A stretch of DNA of 64,000 nt from Pseudomonas sp. S35 (GTDB taxonomy: Bacteria > Pseudomonadota > Gammaproteobacteria > Pseudomonadales > Pseudomonadaceae): NCBI RefSeq assembly GCF_009866765.1, contig NZ_CP019431.1, positions 4,278,001 through 4,342,000 on the forward strand, written 5' to 3'. Made by a program: the position numbers and the translations under genes. Positions 63,059 through 64,000 of the stretch are shown piece after piece. Below the pieces are notes generated by a model, which was given only the letters and a program-made list of their open reading frames with translations, was not told the DNA's origin and ran no database searches. Numbering within the stretch: position 1 is the stretch's first letter; the number at the start of each line of letters is the position of its first letter.

Positions 63059-63502
63059 CTACGCCGGAAGCATTGTGAGTGGAACGATTCGAACCCGAAC
63101 GCCTGGCGTTGCAGCAAAGCGCTTGCTCAACGACACGTTCACGACCTGAACGTCGTCTTTCCAGACGATGTTGTTGAGCGCATCGCAGACCGCTTTCAGG
63201 CAGTTGTCCGCGTCACACTTGATGGTAGGAGCGATTTCACCTGCTAAGGCGCCGGCCTTTTTCTTCTTCGACCAAGAGTCTCGTATGGGGTGGAGCATGT
63301 TCATTTCGAGCAACACCGGGCCGGTGATGAGCGCCCTGCCGTCCATTGCCTGCTGTGCAGCGAAGGCAATAACGCCCTCGTAGGCCAGGGTCTTGGCTGG
63401 GGTGAACATCCGCGCTTGCCCCGCGACAGAGCCAACGCGGGGCCGTCCCTTGCCTTGCGGCTCACCTGGCACGAAGAACGACACGGGGTTTAGGTCGGTC
63501 AC
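63059..63502 (-). CDS. RusA-family crossover junction endodeoxyribonuclease
   Basis: A 147-residue RusA-type Holliday-junction resolvase with FVPGEPQGKGRPRVGS near the N-terminus and PTIKCDADNCLKAVCDALN, holding the conserved aspartates, later. The GTG start at 63502 overlaps the upstream stop (GTGA) and has AGGGAG eight bases before it, which decides it against the longer frame to 63577. Confidence 0.88.
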   Translation of the reverse strand: MTDLNPVSFFVPGEPQGKGRPRVGSVAGQARMFTPAKTLAYEGVIAFAAQQAMDGRALITGPVLLEMNMLHPIRDSWSKKKKAGALAGEIAPTIKCDADNCLKAVCDALNNIVWKDDVQVVNVSLSKRFAATPGVRVRIVPLTMLPA

Positions 63503-63945
63503 GACTGCTCTCCCTTGCTCATTGCGTCGATAGCCTTGTCCACATCCTGAGCGCGAAAGCGCACTCCCTTGAACCACAGCGGCACGCTCAGGTAGAACTG
63601 ATGCACGGCTTCGCTTTTATCCCTGAGCCATTGGTAGCGGTCAGCATCCTTTCGGAGCCCGTCAGCCTCTTGCGTCCAGTCGAGCCAAGCGTCGAGGTCG
63701 TAGTCGCCCTTCATGCCGGCGCGCAGTCGCTTGTTCTCGGCGATCAGGGCCAGGACTGCGGCAGGGTTGGCGGCGGCAATGAACTTGGTGTTTTCTGGCT
63801 GGGCGCAATCGGCGACTGAGCGCCACGATTCAACGTAGGTCGTCCCATCCTCAACGCGGGCTGGGCAAACGTAAGACCCGTCATAGCTCCAAGGGCCTTG
63901 TGTTGCAGCTTCTGCCAGCCGTTCCAGTTCGCTGTAATCACGCAT
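63499..63945 (-). CDS. Ead/Ea22-like phage protein
   Basis: A 148-residue protein with EAATQGPWSYDGSYV, then TKFIAAANPAAVLALIAENKRL, a pattern found in Ead/Ea22-type accessory phage proteins of unknown function. GGAGAG precedes the ATG. It overlaps its upstream neighbour by eight bases and RusA by four. Confidence 0.72.
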   Translation of the reverse strand: MRDYSELERLAEAATQGPWSYDGSYVCPARVEDGTTYVESWRSVADCAQPENTKFIAAANPAAVLALIAENKRLRAGMKGDYDLDAWLDWTQEADGLRKDADRYQWLRDKSEAVHQFYLSVPLWFKGVRFRAQDVDKAIDAMSKGEQS

Positions 63946-64000
63946 GTTCGTCTCTCCGAATGCCGAGTTTTGCCAGCAGCAGTGCGCGGCACGATTTGGG
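63938..64000 (-). CDS. C-terminal end of a phage gene cut by the window
   Basis: Only the last 20 residues are present, reading SCRALLLAKLGIRRDEHA before TGA at 63938. The frame is open to the window edge and overlaps the next start by eight bases, as its neighbours do. No identity can be assigned. Confidence 0.45.
   Translation of the reverse strand, partial: PKSCRALLLAKLGIRRDEHA

Larger units (their letters stand above)
38534..64000. mobile_element. Prophage (BPP-1/epsilon15-like podovirus), truncated by window edge
   Basis: From the att copy at 38488 rightwards lie a probable conversion gene and then about 30 tightly packed minus-strand phage genes. Their order, read in transcription direction, is recombination/nuclease genes, lysis, terminase, portal, Bbp19-like, scaffold, capsid, Bbp16-like cement, tail adaptor, nozzle, ejection proteins and tail fibre. 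Capsid-region genes match the BPP-1 type; ejection and fibre genes are T7-like. All structural frames appear intact, so it could be functional. Integrase, repressor and replication genes should lie beyond 64000. Confidence 0.85.

Noticed and set aside
40031..64000. Diversity-generating retroelement, as in BPP-1
   Set aside because: No reverse transcriptase or template/variable repeat pair visible in the window.
1..64000. CRISPR array or rRNA operon
   Set aside because: No regularly spaced short repeats and no rRNA sequence were found.

Overview
The window reads as chromosome of a fluorescent-group Pseudomonas. The evidence is codon use and high GC in the left part, REP/REPIN repeats of the 'gggggcttgctcccgat' type, DUF2388 proteins, and siderophore and sulfonate uptake loci typical of that genus. 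That assignment is inference from content; no rRNA or marker gene is present.

Left, about 1-18.2 kb, is ordinary accessory metabolism. A secreted PA14-containing family 3 glycosidase is followed by a TetR regulator and a LacI-type regulator with a clean palindromic operator. Next comes a probable sulfur-scavenging operon (TonB receptor, flavin-dependent monooxygenase, SsuA-like binding protein). After it lies a ferric-siderophore locus (Fec-type ABC transporter B-C-D-E plus a TonB receptor with an STN signalling domain). The segment ends with an LPS-like/DUF115-like protein and a tandem pair of DUF2388 proteins.

Middle, about 18.2-38.7 kb, is a mobile-element hotspot. A 46-bp direct repeat at 20143 and 38488 is the 3' part of a minus-strand tRNA-Pro(GGG), from the anticodon loop to CCA. 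Between the copies lies a defence island. It holds a truncated P4-type integrase, a 42-aa basic small ORF, a three-gene Shango system (TerB protein, ATPase, Lhr-like helicase), an RmuC-family nuclease, and a complete type I Zorya system (zorA-zorB-zorC-zorD, minus strand). Outside each tRNA repeat sits a diverged copy of a ~150-bp, hairpin-rich element. Each copy precedes a polysaccharide-modifying gene: a D-glucuronyl C5-epimerase-like lipoprotein (18.5 kb) and an OafA-like acyltransferase (38.8 kb).

Right, about 38.5-64 kb, is a prophage that runs off the window edge. Its morphogenesis genes are all on the minus strand and resemble BPP-1/epsilon15-type podoviruses: terminase, portal, Bbp19-like, scaffold, capsid, Bbp16-like cement, tail adaptor, nozzle and T7-like ejection proteins. 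It ends in a T7-type tail fibre with a beta-helix tip rather than a DGR-diversified tropism protein. The lysis cassette has two holin candidates, a GH19 endolysin and nested Rz/Rz1, and lies upstream of the terminase. It is preceded by two consecutive terminators and a possible antiterminator gene. The acyltransferase at the prophage end next to the fibre gene looks like a lysogenic-conversion gene. Integrase, repressor and the intact tRNA-Pro(GGG) are expected beyond base 64000.

Working model: one tRNA-Pro(GGG) site has repeatedly captured elements, stacking two known anti-phage systems and an RmuC next to a resident prophage that may itself alter the host surface.
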